Below are positions 11,502 through 24,461 of a stretch of 64,000 nucleotides of DNA, piece after piece. Below the pieces are notes generated by a model that made no database searches, was not told where the DNA came from, and was given only the letters and a program-made list of their open reading frames with translations. The position numbers and the translations under genes were made by a program. Within the stretch, counting starts at the first letter, position 1, and every line of letters begins with the position of its first letter. The stretch comes from Nothopassalora personata (Eukaryota; Ascomycota; Dothideomycetes; Mycosphaerellales; Mycosphaerellaceae), in the NCBI GenBank assembly GCA_033816765.1, contig CM066296.1, positions 1,550,001-1,614,000 on the forward strand, read 5' to 3'.

Positions 11502-12060
11502 ACCATCGACCCAGCCGACAAGATAGGAGGTGCTCGTATTGCGTTCAAGGTTTCTCGCGTCATCTCGGGATCCGATTCGGTCGTCCAGTGTTGTTGAGGT
11601 AATGAACATGCCAGCCAGGCAAAGATGTGGGAGGGACTACGGTCCCAGCATGCTTAAATGTGTACGGTACTTCAATGGTTGAGAAGCTCGAGGCTGATTG
11701 TTGCGGTGGTGCTTTGAGGAGTGATGCAAAGGGTTCCCGGTGGTGAGATTGTGGAAGTAGGGGGAAGTGAAGTTGGTTTAGTGTGGTGATCGTTTTCGAA
11801 ATGTGGGTGGATTGGATGACCGCGGAAATGATGGAAGGGGCAAATGTGATGTGTCTTCACGCCACCCCCAATCTCACAAACGGACACACGTCGTCCAATG
11901 GATGAGGCGTTCTTGGCGCGTTCATCGCCAATATCCCCATAGCGCTTGTCGAAAAATGTTCTGGTTCTGGAGCAGATAGTGCTTTGGATGATGCCTACTC
12001 AGAAAATGTCTTGAGCTATCAAGAACGTGAAAGCCATGCCAGACCTCAAGCGAGACGACT
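11502..12060. other. Intergenic, nothing recognised
   Basis: Downstream side of apc2. No supportable frame or repeat. Confidence 0.5.
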
Positions 12061-14763
12061 TCACGCCATCGCCCACACCTCTCCGTTCTTCCTCACCACA
12101 CCCCTCGACTCCATGTCCTCCAATAACCATCTAACCTCATCGTCGCCATGCGAAAAGTTCGGTACCACCATGCCGAGCACAAACGTGATACCCATCACAC
12201 CCTCAATCTGCTTCGCGCCCTGCGTGCGTAACATGTTCTCGACATAGTTTTGATACATTGCAGCATTCTGCCTCAACTGCGCCATCTCGAGATTCGCTGC
12301 AGGGACTTCACGTGGTTCAGGAAGGCCCTGCGCGAGAGCTGGAGCTCGATCCAGATGCTCCAGCACTGCCCATCGACCCTCTGACTTTTCGTACAGTGCC
12401 TGCCTCCCGACCCAGTAGTTGATCCCGCTGACGAGGTAGTCTTCTTCGAGGTTGAGACCGTCCATGAGTTCCTCAAGAGACAGGCCTTCAGAGTCCTCGT
12501 AGTGGATAGGCGGTGCATCAGCTTCGTCCTGGCGCTCGAGGGCGAAGGCGTCGATTATGCTGGCTTTCCACTCTTCTATGCCCTTCTCCTCAATTGTCCG
12601 GCCGTCGTCGAAGTATAGCGCAATGTCGGCCGTGCCCAGGGAACGCTTCCAAGCAAGAGTGCGCTGCCCACTTGTGTTTGAGAAACTTTCCTCATACTTT
12701 TTGACGAAACCTTTGACTTGTGTCGGGACGTGGAACTCGAGCTCGTGCGCCGTAGGCCAAAAGTATGATGAAATGACCTTTGCATCGAAGTCGACATCGT
12801 ATACACCTGGTGGTGGCTTAGCGTCTGCAGGCGGTCTTCGTCTGTCAACGAACCATAAGCCGTTGCGTTCTCTTCCAACTGCCTTGAGTGAGGGCATAAA
12901 ATCCGCTCTATCCATGCGCCGCTCAAAGAGCTCCCACAATGAGATCAACGTGATCCCGTCTTCGGGCAGTGCAGCTTGTATATCATACTTGGTAGCCCTC
13001 GGCAGCTGCTTTCCGCCACGATGAGGATTCATCCGCTTGTTCAGGGCCATCGAGTCTCGCATGTCCTTCAACATGACTTCGGCTTGTTGGAGCTTGGTAG
13101 CATCAAGTCGTGATTTAAGAAGTTCGACCAGCCTCGTTTCCTTGATCAGATCTGTATCCCGGGTGTGCAGAAGGTGATCGCCGAAGACACCTGCTAGCGC
13201 CTTGATAAAATCGTCAGGATCGAACAGTCCAAGGACGTAGGCGACAATGTCGTCAGATTTTGACGCTTTGTAGTTGGGCCCAGCATCGATAGGGTCAGGT
13301 ACCCAATTCATGTCATCCCAGCTCAGGAGTCTGTCGTCTTCTGCATCCACTGCGGAACTGGCGATGGCAAGAGTGATGTCCGGGCACACCTTGTCAGGCT
13401 CCTGGCCGTGGATGTCGCCGTCTTTGTCAATATCTGCAAGGAAGCTGGCGGCAATGACTACGACCGTGTCTTCACGTCCGCGAAGGTAGTTCCGGATCGG
13501 TATCGCCACTTTTTCAAGCAGGACACCACGTGAATCCAGCAGCTTGAAGACATTGATGACGTTGATGTAGATGCTGAGGATCTCCGTGGTACTAGCACCG
13601 GCGTGCAACAGGCGACGTTGTATCTGCTCAGTGAAGCTGGAGCAAAGATGGGCTCTGTCGCCCGAGCTGGTCGAGATGAGGTACTCCCGTATGTCGAGAA
13701 CGCCGCCTCTACTATCTGGCCACATGCTGACATAGTTGAACAGGCCCTCCACACGTCGACGCCCGAAGCTGGATACAGCAGCAGAGACGAACTGTTGATG
13801 AGGCAGTCGAGTGGATGGGTCGCCACTAAGTGTGGCAACGGCTCGCTGAACTGCGGGCACAAATTGCTCGTTGATCCACAGACGTAGACTGGGTATAACC
13901 GTGTCCTTGCCGGTCCACGCTACCTCGAAACATGGTCGTTCAACCGCTGGACCTTCAAGTATCCTGTGTACTGCGTGAGCAAAAGCACGTTGGCCGATAG
14001 TGCCGCCCAGGCCAACATGCTGAAGCTCCTGCAATGCGCTCAGGTCCAAGCCAAGTTGACAGTAACATCGCCCAGCTTTGGTACATTTCTCCGGGTTGCT
14101 GCCTTGTTGAAGACTGCGCTTCATAGTCTGAAAGAGGTAGCTGGCCAGAGTCGTCTGTAGCCTTTGATGTGGCAGACAATGCAGAACAAGCACATGAACG
14201 TCCTGCTTCAGTTCAGCAGCGAAGGAAAGCAGGTCATCATCGCCGACACTGTTCCCGGCCGTGTCGTCCAAGGGAGTGAAGTACAGGCTTTGAGCTTGCT
14301 TGATGATGTGAACAGTGTTCGACAGCGCCTGCCTCGCTTCTTGAAGTGCTATGGGCTGCTGCCAGAAGGATAGTTCCGTTGCTATGAGGGCGCGAAGGTG
14401 GGCGCTGATTTCGTGCAGGTACCAGTCATGAAGCTGCTTGCGGGTGACTTTCGATCTGAGCAGGTAGTGCAACGCCTCTCGGACATCTCGAGCCTCCTTA
14501 AGGCTCCTGCGTGAAGCCGGAGTGTTGGCCGTGAGGGTGAGGTACCGCGTCGCTGCACTCCACGCTTGAGTGAGCTTCACAGCCTCGTCGGCAGCGTGGC
14601 TTGGTGTGTCGAAGCCGCCAAATGCGCCTCCAGGTGAAGCAAGCGTACCGATGTTGGGTGTGGCTACGGGCGTGGGTGTAGTGTGGTTCTTGGGGGGGAA
14701 GACCGAGGCGAACATGTCGTCATGTCGACTTGATGGACTTTGCTGCACCGCCGCTGTCGTCAT
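12061..14763 (-). CDS. apc2: Anaphase-promoting complex subunit 2 (cullin-like)
   Basis: A single-exon frame of 900 residues. Apc2 is the cullin scaffold of the APC/C ubiquitin ligase; with the RING subunit Apc11 it transfers ubiquitin to securin and mitotic cyclins in the nucleus. Support: a Ser/Thr/Pro-rich N-terminus, an all-helical N-terminal half, then the cullin homology region including MLKDMRDSMALNKRM near residues 560-575 and the alpha/beta stretch from RTLAWKRSLGTADIALYF. A winged-helix C-terminus (FVLGMVVPNFSHGDDEVRWL to the end) is as in Apc2 rather than in canonical cullins. No Lys for neddylation is obvious in the usual context, as expected for Apc2. The length fits fungal Apc2. 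It is transcribed divergently from the helicase gene across about 300 bp. Confidence 0.88.
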   Translation of the reverse strand: MTTAAVQQSPSSRHDDMFASVFPPKNHTTPTPVATPNIGTLASPGGAFGGFDTPSHAADEAVKLTQAWSAATRYLTLTANTPASRRSLKEARDVREALHYLLRSKVTRKQLHDWYLHEISAHLRALIATELSFWQQPIALQEARQALSNTVHIIKQAQSLYFTPLDDTAGNSVGDDDLLSFAAELKQDVHVLVLHCLPHQRLQTTLASYLFQTMKRSLQQGSNPEKCTKAGRCYCQLGLDLSALQELQHVGLGGTIGQRAFAHAVHRILEGPAVERPCFEVAWTGKDTVIPSLRLWINEQFVPAVQRAVATLSGDPSTRLPHQQFVSAAVSSFGRRRVEGLFNYVSMWPDSRGGVLDIREYLISTSSGDRAHLCSSFTEQIQRRLLHAGASTTEILSIYINVINVFKLLDSRGVLLEKVAIPIRNYLRGREDTVVVIAASFLADIDKDGDIHGQEPDKVCPDITLAIASSAVDAEDDRLLSWDDMNWVPDPIDAGPNYKASKSDDIVAYVLGLFDPDDFIKALAGVFGDHLLHTRDTDLIKETRLVELLKSRLDATKLQQAEVMLKDMRDSMALNKRMNPHRGGKQLPRATKYDIQAALPEDGITLISLWELFERRMDRADFMPSLKAVGRERNGLWFVDRRRPPADAKPPPGVYDVDFDAKVISSYFWPTAHELEFHVPTQVKGFVKKYEESFSNTSGQRTLAWKRSLGTADIALYFDDGRTIEEKGIEEWKASIIDAFALERQDEADAPPIHYEDSEGLSLEELMDGLNLEEDYLVSGINYWVGRQALYEKSEGRWAVLEHLDRAPALAQGLPEPREVPAANLEMAQLRQNAAMYQNYVENMLRTQGAKQIEGVMGITFVLGMVVPNFSHGDDEVRWLLEDMESRGVVRKNGEVWAMA

Positions 14764-15060
14764 TGCTCATCTTGGCAGCCTCGGCAAGATCGTGGACGTT
14801 GGTATTCCTACTGAGGTGATGTTGTCGTCGTCGTCGTCGTCGTCGTCGTCGCTGCCACAGCAATGAACTCGAGGTCATGTGTTTTGGTGATGGACACGCT
14901 AGCGGGATCAGCCGCCAGACGCGCCGAAACCCAAAAACACGCGACTCGATGAGGCAGCATTCCGACTTTCAGGCTTCAACTTGAGGTCTCGACACAGACA
15001 CAGTTCGATGCGACGGACTTGGTACTGCTCTCGCCCTATCACCGGCAATGCTCGCCCTTG
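14764..15060. promoter_or_regulatory. Divergent promoter region with GTC microsatellite
   Basis: The only space between the start codons of apc2 (minus) and the RecQ helicase (plus), so it must carry both core promoters. It contains an uninterrupted GTC trinucleotide tract at 14824-14851. No clear TATA element seen. Confidence 0.55.
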
Positions 15061-15197
15061 ATGACGCGCCACAACTTGGACGAGCATCTTGGCTGGTTGT
15101 TGCATGCGAAGCCCTCTGTTCCCGCTGAGTCGTCCACCTTCCCGCCCGTCTCGGCCTCGTTTCCCACCATTGGCCCGACGCAAATCGCAGAGGCATT

Positions 15198-15229
<32 letters not shown>

Positions 15230-18200
15230 CGGAGGAGGACGGAGTGCTTGCAAGCATAGTGCAGAAGGGGAACAGGGGGGTACCGCCCATACAGACGAAC
15301 ACCACCACAGCGGACATGGCGAGGACCCGGGTGGCGCCCAGCTCGGCCAGCAAGCCTCATGCTCATGCTCATGCTCATGCTCATGCTCATGCCACCGCAC
15401 CCAACATGTACTCCGCTGCGTCGCCCACCAAGACAGCACCGAGGACAGTCCCGCCACAGACTCGAGCACCGCTGTCCGTACCCCAGCAACCGACCTTCCA
15501 GCGAACACCACTGACCACGACCAAGTCCATCGTCCCGAACGTGCCCCAAGACATTGAGATTATGGATCTGACCGAGGGTGTGAGCGAGCTGTGCAGTCCT
15601 TCGTCGAAGATGCAAGCCACTCTCACGGCTGGTAGAAAGAGGAAGAGTGAAGAGTATGAAGCCGACATGCGGGGTGGGGCCTCGAAGATGCAGAGTCTGG
15701 CCGAGTCCGGCATGCCATTCCGTCCGTCACAGGACTTTCGATCGATTGATGATCTCGAGGACAGTCCCACGAAGCAAGACGTAGCGCCCTTGGAGCCGCC
15801 ACCACCGTATTCCACTATACCACCGAGGGCGAAGACACCAACGTATCGGCCCTTGTCGGCAACGCCAGTGCATGCTGTTCGAGACACTCCGAAGCCTTCG
15901 TTGAGAGTCTACGGCGATGTTGAAATGCCCGACTCGGACGAGGAGTACGATCTGATGGATTTTTCTGCCCAGAAGCCTGTTGCTGCACCCCCACCTCGTG
16001 CTTCACCCGCAAAAGACAAGCCACTTGTGGTAAAGCGGGAGCATGTTGCGGAGGAGTATCGCTCACCTACTGTGTCAAGAGCCCGTGTTGAGGAGAATAT
16101 CGTGCAGTATCCAGACCTCGGCGGCTCTTGTGGCAAACAGCGATCGCCTACGTGCTCGCCAAAGAAAGGTCCACTCCATGATCCTGGACAGGTCTCGCCA
16201 CGTAGACCGCTGCAGTCTGTCCCTCACGCGAGAACAACTTTCACAGATCCCGGTCCTGCACAAACTCCGGCCACGCAGGAGGCTTCTCCAGCTACCAAGG
16301 AACTGAATCAGTTATTGAAGAATCTATTCGAGGCCGATGATACCGTCTTCAGTACAGCACTGCAGAACCTTGAAGCAAGGAACGAAAGTGTTTGCGACGA
16401 AATGACAGATCGACTGGATGGTGGCAACGATGATGTCGCCGGCCTCCAAGCCGAACTCGACAGCATCGACGCCCGCAAAGGTGCGCTGGAGTCCTTACAG
16501 GAGCGACGATCTCGATATCAGAAGCTGGTTGACGAGAAAGTCCGTCTGAAGAACGCGCTCGCTCAGGCTATCAAAGCACGCCAGGGAGTTCCCGCAGCGA
16601 CAGCAGCCAACCATGCTGGCAGGACTCGCCTCGAGGAGATGGAGAACGCATGCTTGTCGCTACTACAGACCTGCGAACGTGATGTGAAGAAGGCCCTTAG
16701 CTCGACTACACGCAATGTTGACTCTTGCGTTCCTCAGCGAGTAACGGTGAAGTCAACTCCGGCGCCAGTGCAGGGCATCCGAGACCAAGGGCCAGCGATA
16801 CCAAGCTCAAGTCGGATTGCGCAGACCCAGATTCAGCCGTCAATGCCACCTCCGGCTTTGCCTCGTCAAAAGCAGGCAGCATCGCCCTCCCGAATGAAGA
16901 ACGTGCAAAGCCACAGCCACTCGAGGACGACAAACGAGGAAACTGAGTTCGACGATGATACATTTGGCCATGCGAGCGAGACGGACCACATCCCCGACGA
17001 CACCACAATGTTCAGCAGTCGTATGGGTACCCCTCCAAGAGCATCCTACGACGATGACGATGACTACGGCATGGAAGACGATGGCGACATGCTTGATGAT
17101 ATCAATCACTATGCTCAGCCCGTGACGAAGGCACAAAGCTTTCCATCCCGACCTGTGTTCATGGAGAGGTCTGGCAACAGCCAAGCGAGACCGCTCTCTG
17201 CAGCAAAGCCAAAGAAGACTCCGGCGAAAGATCTTGCCGCCATTGAGCGCAAGAATTTCAGCTATCCTTGGTCAGACGAAGTCAAGAGAACCCTGAAAGA
17301 AAACTTCAAGTTGAAAGGCTTCCGCGAGAACCAGTGTGAAGCCATCAATGCTACTCTTGGCGGTAAAGATGCATTCGTGCTGATGCCTACTGGTGGTGGT
17401 AAGTCATTGTGCTACCAATTGCCTGCTCTCATTCGTGGCGGCAAGACGCGGGGTGTTACTGTCGTGATTTCGCCACTCCTGAGTCTGATGGAAGATCAAG
17501 TCCAGCACCTGCGAAACCTCAACATACAGGCGTTTCTCATCAACAGCGAAACTACCAAAGAGGAGAGGGGCTTCTTGCTCGATTCGCTGAAGAACCCGGA
17601 CGTGGAGAAGTTTATCACCCTTCTGTATGTCACACCAGAGATGCTCAGCAAGAGTGCCGCCATCAACAATGCATTTACACGGCTACATCAGAGTCGACGC
17701 TTTGCAAGACTTGTCATTGACGAGGCTCACTGTGTGAGCCAGTGGGGTCATGACTTCCGCCCTGACTACAAGGAGATAGGCGAGGTGCGCAAGAGACTGC
17801 CCGGCGTGCCGGTCATGGCTCTGACAGCCACGGCTACCCAGAACGTCAAGATGGACACTATTCACAATCTTGGCATCAATGGCTGCGAAGTGTTTACTCA
17901 AAGCTTCAATCGGCCGAATCTGTACTATGAGGTTCGCATGAAGGGCAAAGGCAAGAATGATCTGGCCAGTATCGCTTCCATTATTCAGGGCAATCACCCC
18001 AAGCAGACTGGCATCATCTACTGCTTCTCGCGGAAGGACTGCGAGACCATGGCAAATGCCTTAGAGTCCCAGTACGGCATCAAAGCTCACCACTATCACG
18101 CCGGAATGGATGGCCCCGCCAAGGCAAACGTGCAGAAGGAATGGCAGGCCGGCAGGTATCATGTGATTGTGGCTACCATTGCCTTTGGAATGGGGATCGA

Positions 18201-20028
18201 TAAGCCTAACGTGCGATTCGTGATCCACCACAGCATACCAAAGTCGTTGGAAGGCTACTACCAAGAGACTGGTCGGGCAGGTAGAGATGGCAAACCTTCT
18301 TCATGCTATCTGTTCTACGGATTTGGCGACGCTAACAAGCAGAAGCGCTTCATCGATGATGGAGAAGGCAGCTACGAACAAAAAGAACGCCAACGTCAGA
18401 TGCTCAAGAAGATGACGCAGTACTGCGACAATCGCAGCGACTGTCGCCGCGTCCAGGTGCTGAGCTACTTCAGCGAACGCTTTGACCCGGAAGACTGCGA
18501 TGGTGGTTGCGACAATTGCACCTCTGATTCTACTTTCCAGGACGTGGACTACACAGATTATGCCGAACAAGCCATTGAACTCGTGCGCTCTGTGCACAAG
18601 CAGAAAGTCACGCTTCTGCATTGCATCGATGTTTTCAGGGGTGGTAAGAGTGCAAAGATCACACAGCTCAAACACGAGCACCTCGATCAATATGGCTATG
18701 GTAGCGAGCTTGACCGCACGGATCTGGAACGAATTTTCTATCGCCTCCTTAGTGAAGATGCCATACGAGAAGATAACCAAGTCAACAAGTCAGGCTTTGC
18801 TGCCAATTACATCATATTGGGAAGTAACTACAGAGACTACCATACCGGCCCGGGAGGGATGAAGCTGATGCTACAGGTTCGAATGTCACCATCCAAGTTC
18901 AAGGCCTCCGGAACATCGAAAGCATCCAAGACTGCTCCAAAAGCGAGGAAGGCCGGCGGCAACACTGGCGTGCGCCAGGCGCCCGTGTCGACCAATGTCT
19001 CTTCCCCAGTACAGGCCGCCTCAAAGCGCAAGAAACCAGCTCGGCATGCCAATCAACGAGAGATGCATGCCAACGGCTACCAACGCGATGACTTTGTGGT
19101 GTCTGATCCCGAGCACAAAGACTTCGACAGCTCGAGTGATGGTTTCGAGCCGATCCGCGTGGCTGGCAAGACCAGGACTGCAAAAAAAGCCAGAGAGCTT
19201 GGCCCTCCCATCACGACCGACAACGTCATGAATAGACTCAATGATGTTCACAGGTCGTTGGTGGAAGATTTCATGATCCGTGCTGAGAAGGAAGCGAAGG
19301 CAATACAAGTCAAGAGAAATCTAGCCATGGTCCCTTTCACCAATACTGTCCTTCGGCAAATGGCCATTGATTTCGCTGACACGGAGCAAAAGATGGGTGC
19401 GATACGCGGAATCGATGTCGACAAGGTTCGAGTACACGGCAAGCACTTCATCAAGCTTGTCAAGCAAACAAAGCAACGATATGAAGAGATGATGGGCAGT
19501 ATTCCTGAAGAAGAAGACCAAGGGGACGAAGATGACGAAGAGCAACCTGCGAACCCTCACAATCGCAACGTGATTGACCTCATCAGCGAGGATGAAGACG
19601 ACTTCGGCAGCATGCCCGCCATGAGCGACGAAGAAGACGACGAAGATGAAGAGGGCGAGACCAGCCAGTACTTCCCAGCACGCGCAGAGACTCAGGACGC
19701 CGCAGTCCGGGACTTCAACGCCAAATTCGCATTCTCACAGTCAATGGGTATGCGCATGCAACCTGCGACACAGCCAGCAAAGAAGTCACCAACAGGTCGG
19801 AAACGCTACACGGCGAAGGAGAAGGTCAGTGGTGCCAGCCGTGGTGCCGGCCGTGGTGGAGGTAGCTATGGTAGAGCCGGTGGCTCTCGCAAGGTCTCTG
19901 GAGGTAGTGCCTCAGGTGCTGGCGTTGCGAAGAAGAAGGCTCCTGCTCGCTCGAATATGCGAGCTCCAGCGAAGGGCGGTGGAGGAGGTACCTGTGGAGG
20001 GAGCGGCATTAATTTGATGCCTGCATGA
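15061..20028 (+). CDS. sgs1: RecQ-family DNA helicase, Sgs1/BLM type
   Basis: About 1655 residues without introns. A 3'-5' DNA helicase that, with Top3-Rmi1, dissolves double Holliday junctions and suppresses crossovers. Domains: a long acidic, disordered N-terminus of about 730 residues with Asp and His-Ala repeats; a helicase core with Walker A (MPTGGGKSLCYQ, near 775), DEAH box (VIDEAHCVSQWGHDFRPDY, near 885) and motif VI (QETGRAGRDG); an RQC zinc-binding part with Cys at about 1122-1154 (CDNRSDC...CDGGCDNC) plus winged helix; an HRDC domain near 1390-1470; and a Gly/Arg/Lys-rich tail. An in-frame ATG at 15019 exists, but I chose 15061 because MTRHNLDEHLGWLL looks like the conserved fungal Sgs1 N-terminus. 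The HAHAHA stretch is encoded by a CATGCT repeat (15358-15390). Confidence 0.93.
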
Positions 20029-22646
20029 TGATCATCATGATAATTCGCTTCTGGCGTCGTCAGCGGTGCATTGCTGCACGACTTCATCAGTTTCAATGGC
20101 TCATGAGCGCTACCTATGCGCGTAATATGCTAGCTCAGCATTTCATTCTTGCACAGACCCAGTCATTCACTTTTGTTCTAGACTGCTGACACTCTCCCAG
20201 TCCATCGCGAAGTAGGCAACGAGCATGCCTAACGCGAGAATTTGAATTTGCAGGGGACCTAGGTCAGTGTCTCGACACGACTATCGCGCATCTTGTCACT
20301 GTCCTTCGACTTCGGCTCCCGGTAAACGATCTGGTCCACAAGCGCAGCACTGCTGTGTGCAGACTACCCTACCCTGTTGGTCTATCGCGCGTATCGCGTA
20401 TCACAACCACTCGCATTCGTTGACGCCGACAGTGCTGGATTGCCAACGACTTTTGGTGAAAACCGACAGGGCCACTAAAGGCGCCGTTGTACTTCACGCC
20501 GGTCCACTTCGCGATAGACTGGCTCGTGGTGGGACTGGGCTGTGATTACGAAGAACACGCTTGCCAGGGATCACTACCTCTTGCTCCACCACTGGGCCTG
20601 AGCCTCCCTTGGATGTCTGGATACAAGAGTTCTCGATACCAGAGAACCTCCGCAAGGATACAGCCTGTCTCATATCCTCTACACCACCAGACTCAACCTG
20701 GCCGACGGTATTGAGCCTGGCGCTGCCTGGGTGTGGACAGCGCTGCAGCACAGCCTCCATATCAGTAGTAACGACTCGTCGCTCCAGGCTCCAGTGCATG
20801 CTACGATGTCTGTGCACAGGATCTGCTAGACAAGCAACGAGGCCGCATCACCCCAGATATCTTTAGTCAATCGAGAGTGCACGATTTCAGCGAAGTTTTT
20901 TTGACGACGAGACAGGCCCGAAAGTTTTTCAGAGAAATCACACCACCTAGCGTACGGTCAGAGTCGTCGCTGGCTTCCCCGTACTGTATCAGACACCAAC
21001 CTTTCTCGGAGGGAGGTATCGCCTTGCCGGACCTCTTAGCCAGGTATCTCGGCGTTGTGCAAGTGAATGCTACATCCGTCGTTATGCTTCACGACACGCC
21101 ATTCGAGTGATCAGACATGTGGTTATTGGTGCCCGTGGAACAACTCGATCCTCAAACAGACAGCGCTGACACCCTGGTCTTCGGGGGAAGAAATGTTATA
21201 GAAAGGTGAGAGAAGATGGATTGGAGGACGAGGACTCTCGTTGCGTGACTGCTCTTCTGTGACCTGCCTTTTGCTTCTGCTCATGTGTCGAAGGTGGTAC
21301 TTCCACTCACACAAGTAAAGAAGGAAGTGTGTAATCCCTTCCAGTCCGAGATGGTTGGCGGGCAAAGGTTGCGACGAGGAGGCACTGTTGAATCTTGCGA
21401 AGCTGAGGCAGTTGTCGACTAGAGAGAACTGAGAGTGTAGATGGAGTGGTTTTGATATTCGTGCTGAGGTGGCGCTGTATCGGCAGATTAGTGCTGAGAG
21501 GTATCCCGAACTACAGGAGAAGACGAGGGAAAACAGGTTGAGGTTGGCCGTTGCGAGTTGGATGGACTGTTTTCGGAAGGGATGTTGGAGGAGGACGCAT
21601 GTGGGCGCGGGACTCATGTTCTTAGAGCCATTCGTGGTACGTAAGGTCAGGTACAGCAGCCGTAGTGCGGCTCCTGAGGCATGATCAGAACGCTCATGGC
21701 TTCTGCTCCTTCTCTTCAAGCACCCTGGCTAATGTAAATTACCTTTTAGGGAATCAATACTTTGATCTACTATTCGCCAACACTGTTTGTGACGATGGGA
21801 TTGGACTATAATATGAGGTTGATCATGTCTGGAGCAGTGGCGGGCGACGATCGAGACCATACCATATATATCAAATAAGCTTTCATCATCAACCGCCGCC
21901 TCCCTTGGCAGTACTTTTTTTTGGTGGCAAGTCAGCGACACAAGCTCTGACAGGGTCTGCCTTGTCTGTTGGAGATTGCTGCAGGAATCAGTAGTAGCAA
22001 ACGCGAACATATTGTCGTGAACCTACTGACAAGACCCTGCCGCTCCACAAAGTTCCTGAAAATGTGCTGTACAATGCGGCAAGCAGGAAGCCATGTGCCA
22101 TCGGATCCGGCAGATATCCTTCATCAATCCGCAATATCACGGTCTGCTCGTGCTTAGCTGTTCCCCTCACGAATCAGAGAGTTGACTTTTCCGAATATGC
22201 GCAGGAACCAACATACCGTGGGCCTGAAAAGGCAGTCTGACACGGATGCTGACGACGAACATTCGTCAGGCTGCCCAGCACGAACGACCCCGATATCATC
22301 TTCACAAAGCCCGCTCCAGCAAACAAGATGAGAGGCACGGCGTCGGCAACGACGTGTGAGACGTCTTGTAGAGGTCACAGCCGCTGTCTCCTCCCACGAT
22401 GCACGAAACGTGGGACGAACAACTTCTGGCCCGCACTGCGATTTGGAGCCTGTGCACTTTCAGCATGTCAGGGTAGAGCCTGAGCATCCAAAGTATCTAG
22501 AAATAATGTTTCTTCTCTTCTCCGCTACTAGAAGAAAGGCTTATGCCGCCTCCCTCCTCCTGTCGAGCCTTGGGATCTTTGTACCGTACCTTTCTTCACA
22601 CCAAACCCGAACATTCGCATGGTGATCTTGTTTCGTTTTCGGAATC
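20029..22646. other. Intergenic, possible decayed coding at about 20.5-20.8 kb
   Basis: No intact gene. One plus-strand frame between about 20520 and 20840 looks protein-like (for example TTRLNLADGIEPGAAWVWTA) but has an in-frame TGA after a Trp-Ala pair and ends at a TAG. It may be a relic, and I cannot name the family. The 198-codon minus frame at 21123-21719 looks like chance sequence. Confidence 0.35.
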
Positions 22647-24139
22647 ATGGCCAGCTCTCGTTTTGGTCTTGCGTCAATATGGACTGCTCTTGTTGCTTTA
22701 ACTCTTTTGTCCCAACATGTGCATGCTGCTGCTTCCATGCAAAAACGTGCTGAGGAGGCGGGACCACTGGCGCCAGCAACACCGGAGGTCATGGCTGTTA
22801 CGCATAAGGCGAATTCGAAGATGGGGTTGAGTGTGGCGCCCGATGTTGCGATGCAGCAGATTCATGCTAAGTACACCGCAAACGTCGAGAAGAACATGGC
22901 GCCGGGCTGCACGAAAGAGAACATTGCTGTCCGGAAGGAATGGTAGGGCTGCCAGTCCTCCCACAGTCGTTGATGTAGACATGCTGACGAGGCATTGCAG
23001 GTCCGACCTTAGTCCTGATATGCGAAGGAGCTTCGTCAAGGCTTGCCACTGCATGGCCAATCTACCCGCCAGAACACACAGGTCCGTGGCTCCAGGCGTA
23101 AGGAACAGATGGGACGACTGGGTGGCTGCCCACATCCACAACTGGCGCGACATCCACTTCTCGGTCTGGACCATGGTCTGGCATAGAAGATTTGTCTGGA
23201 TCATGGAGCAGGCACTGCGACAGGAGTGCGGCTACACCGGCTGGATGCCCTTCTTCGACTACTCGAGGTATTACGAATCGCCGAACGGCTACCCTCTGTT
23301 CGACAATTCGGACACATCGATATCTGGCGATGGTGATCACAGGAGCAAGACCTGTAGCTTTGTGACAGAGGGACCTTTCGCGAATTGGACCGTCAACCTG
23401 GGGCCTGTTCCTGGAACGACGGTCTGTGTAGAAAACCCCAGAGAGGACGGCCTGGGTTACAACCCTCGACCTCTTGAGCGGGATTTCAACATTCACTATC
23501 TGCAGAACCTGACTTATGACAAAGTGGCCGCAACAATCTTGAACGTCGAAGGTGAGTTATACTGACCGGCCCGTGGGCGTGGCGGCTAATGTTTTGCCAG
23601 ACATGGATGAATGGGTGCTTCGAATCGATGCAAGAGGTCTAGGTCTTCACTCTATGCCTCATTCCTTCATGGGTGGCTTGCAAGGCAACATCCCGGCTTC
23701 TGCCGGAGAATGTTTCTTTTTCATGCACCACACCATGCTTGATCGCCTATGGAGCTTCTGGCAGCTGCAGGACCCCGTGAACAGGTTATACCAGATCGCC
23801 ACTAACCAGCATGAGTTTGAGCCCTTCCGGACCGGCTGTGAGTGCTCCAGATGTCTCGACGAGACCCGTGAAGCTGACAATGATAGGGGCACCACCTCCT
23901 CCTCTTTCGCTGGATAGCACAATACACATCTCCGACGTCTTCCTGGACGTCACAGTCCGAGATGTGATGAGCACGACGGAAGGCCAGTTCTGCTACATGT
24001 ATGAGTGAGTCAGCGGCGAGCGGCGTAGCATTAAGCAGACAATTCGTGAACTCATAGCGACGGTATTGTAATGCATAATTGATGCAGTTCTTTCAGGGAC
24101 GATGGTGACTACGAGCCCGCTCCAGTCGATACAGGCTAA
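22647..24139 (+). CDS. Secreted tyrosinase-domain copper protein
   Basis: Five exons: 22647-22942, 23001-23551, 23601-23837, 23887-24004, 24097-24139. Together they give 414 residues in one frame. Introns of 58, 49, 49 and 92 bp have GTAGGG/GTGAGT donors and CTGAC-like branch sites. Family: binuclear type-3 copper oxidase that hydroxylates phenols or oxidises catechols. CuA ligands are visible as AAH, DIH and WHRRF in exon 2 (AAHIHNWRDIHFSVWTMVWH) and CuB as LHSMPHSF plus MHHTMLDRLW in exon 3. The N-terminus is a signal peptide ending near AAASMQKR. The C-terminus GQFCYMYE matches the family's end; splicing the last intron adds DDGDYEPAPVDTG, whereas without it the protein stops at 24008. The length suits the short secreted tyrosinases rather than full-length melanogenic enzymes. 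The substrate is unknown. Confidence 0.85.
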
Positions 24140-24461
24140 GGCGATGGGGTCGATGAGTGAAGTGGGTTGTTGACAGCGACATGGCAGACGACGTGGTTGG
24201 GCAATGCTCCTGCATTCTCACTTTCCCGCGACAGATTATTATTCTTCCCCTGATCAACATCATCGTCAACGTTCCAACGCCCTTGACTCTGCTGTCCAGC
24301 CATCGACCTCATAACAACATGCGCCACTGCATCCTGCAGCGGCTCTCCTGCATACGTCAAGACGTTCGGCATCGCCATGAATCGCGTAGTGGTATTTCCC
24401 CTCGGCCGAACGGGCTCAGGGCTCTTTCTTCGTTCCTGCAAACAACCTTGATCCTGTAACT

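Noticed and set aside
21123..21719. 198-codon minus-strand frame
   Set aside because: Ser/Leu/His-rich without features; no splice or homologous motif.
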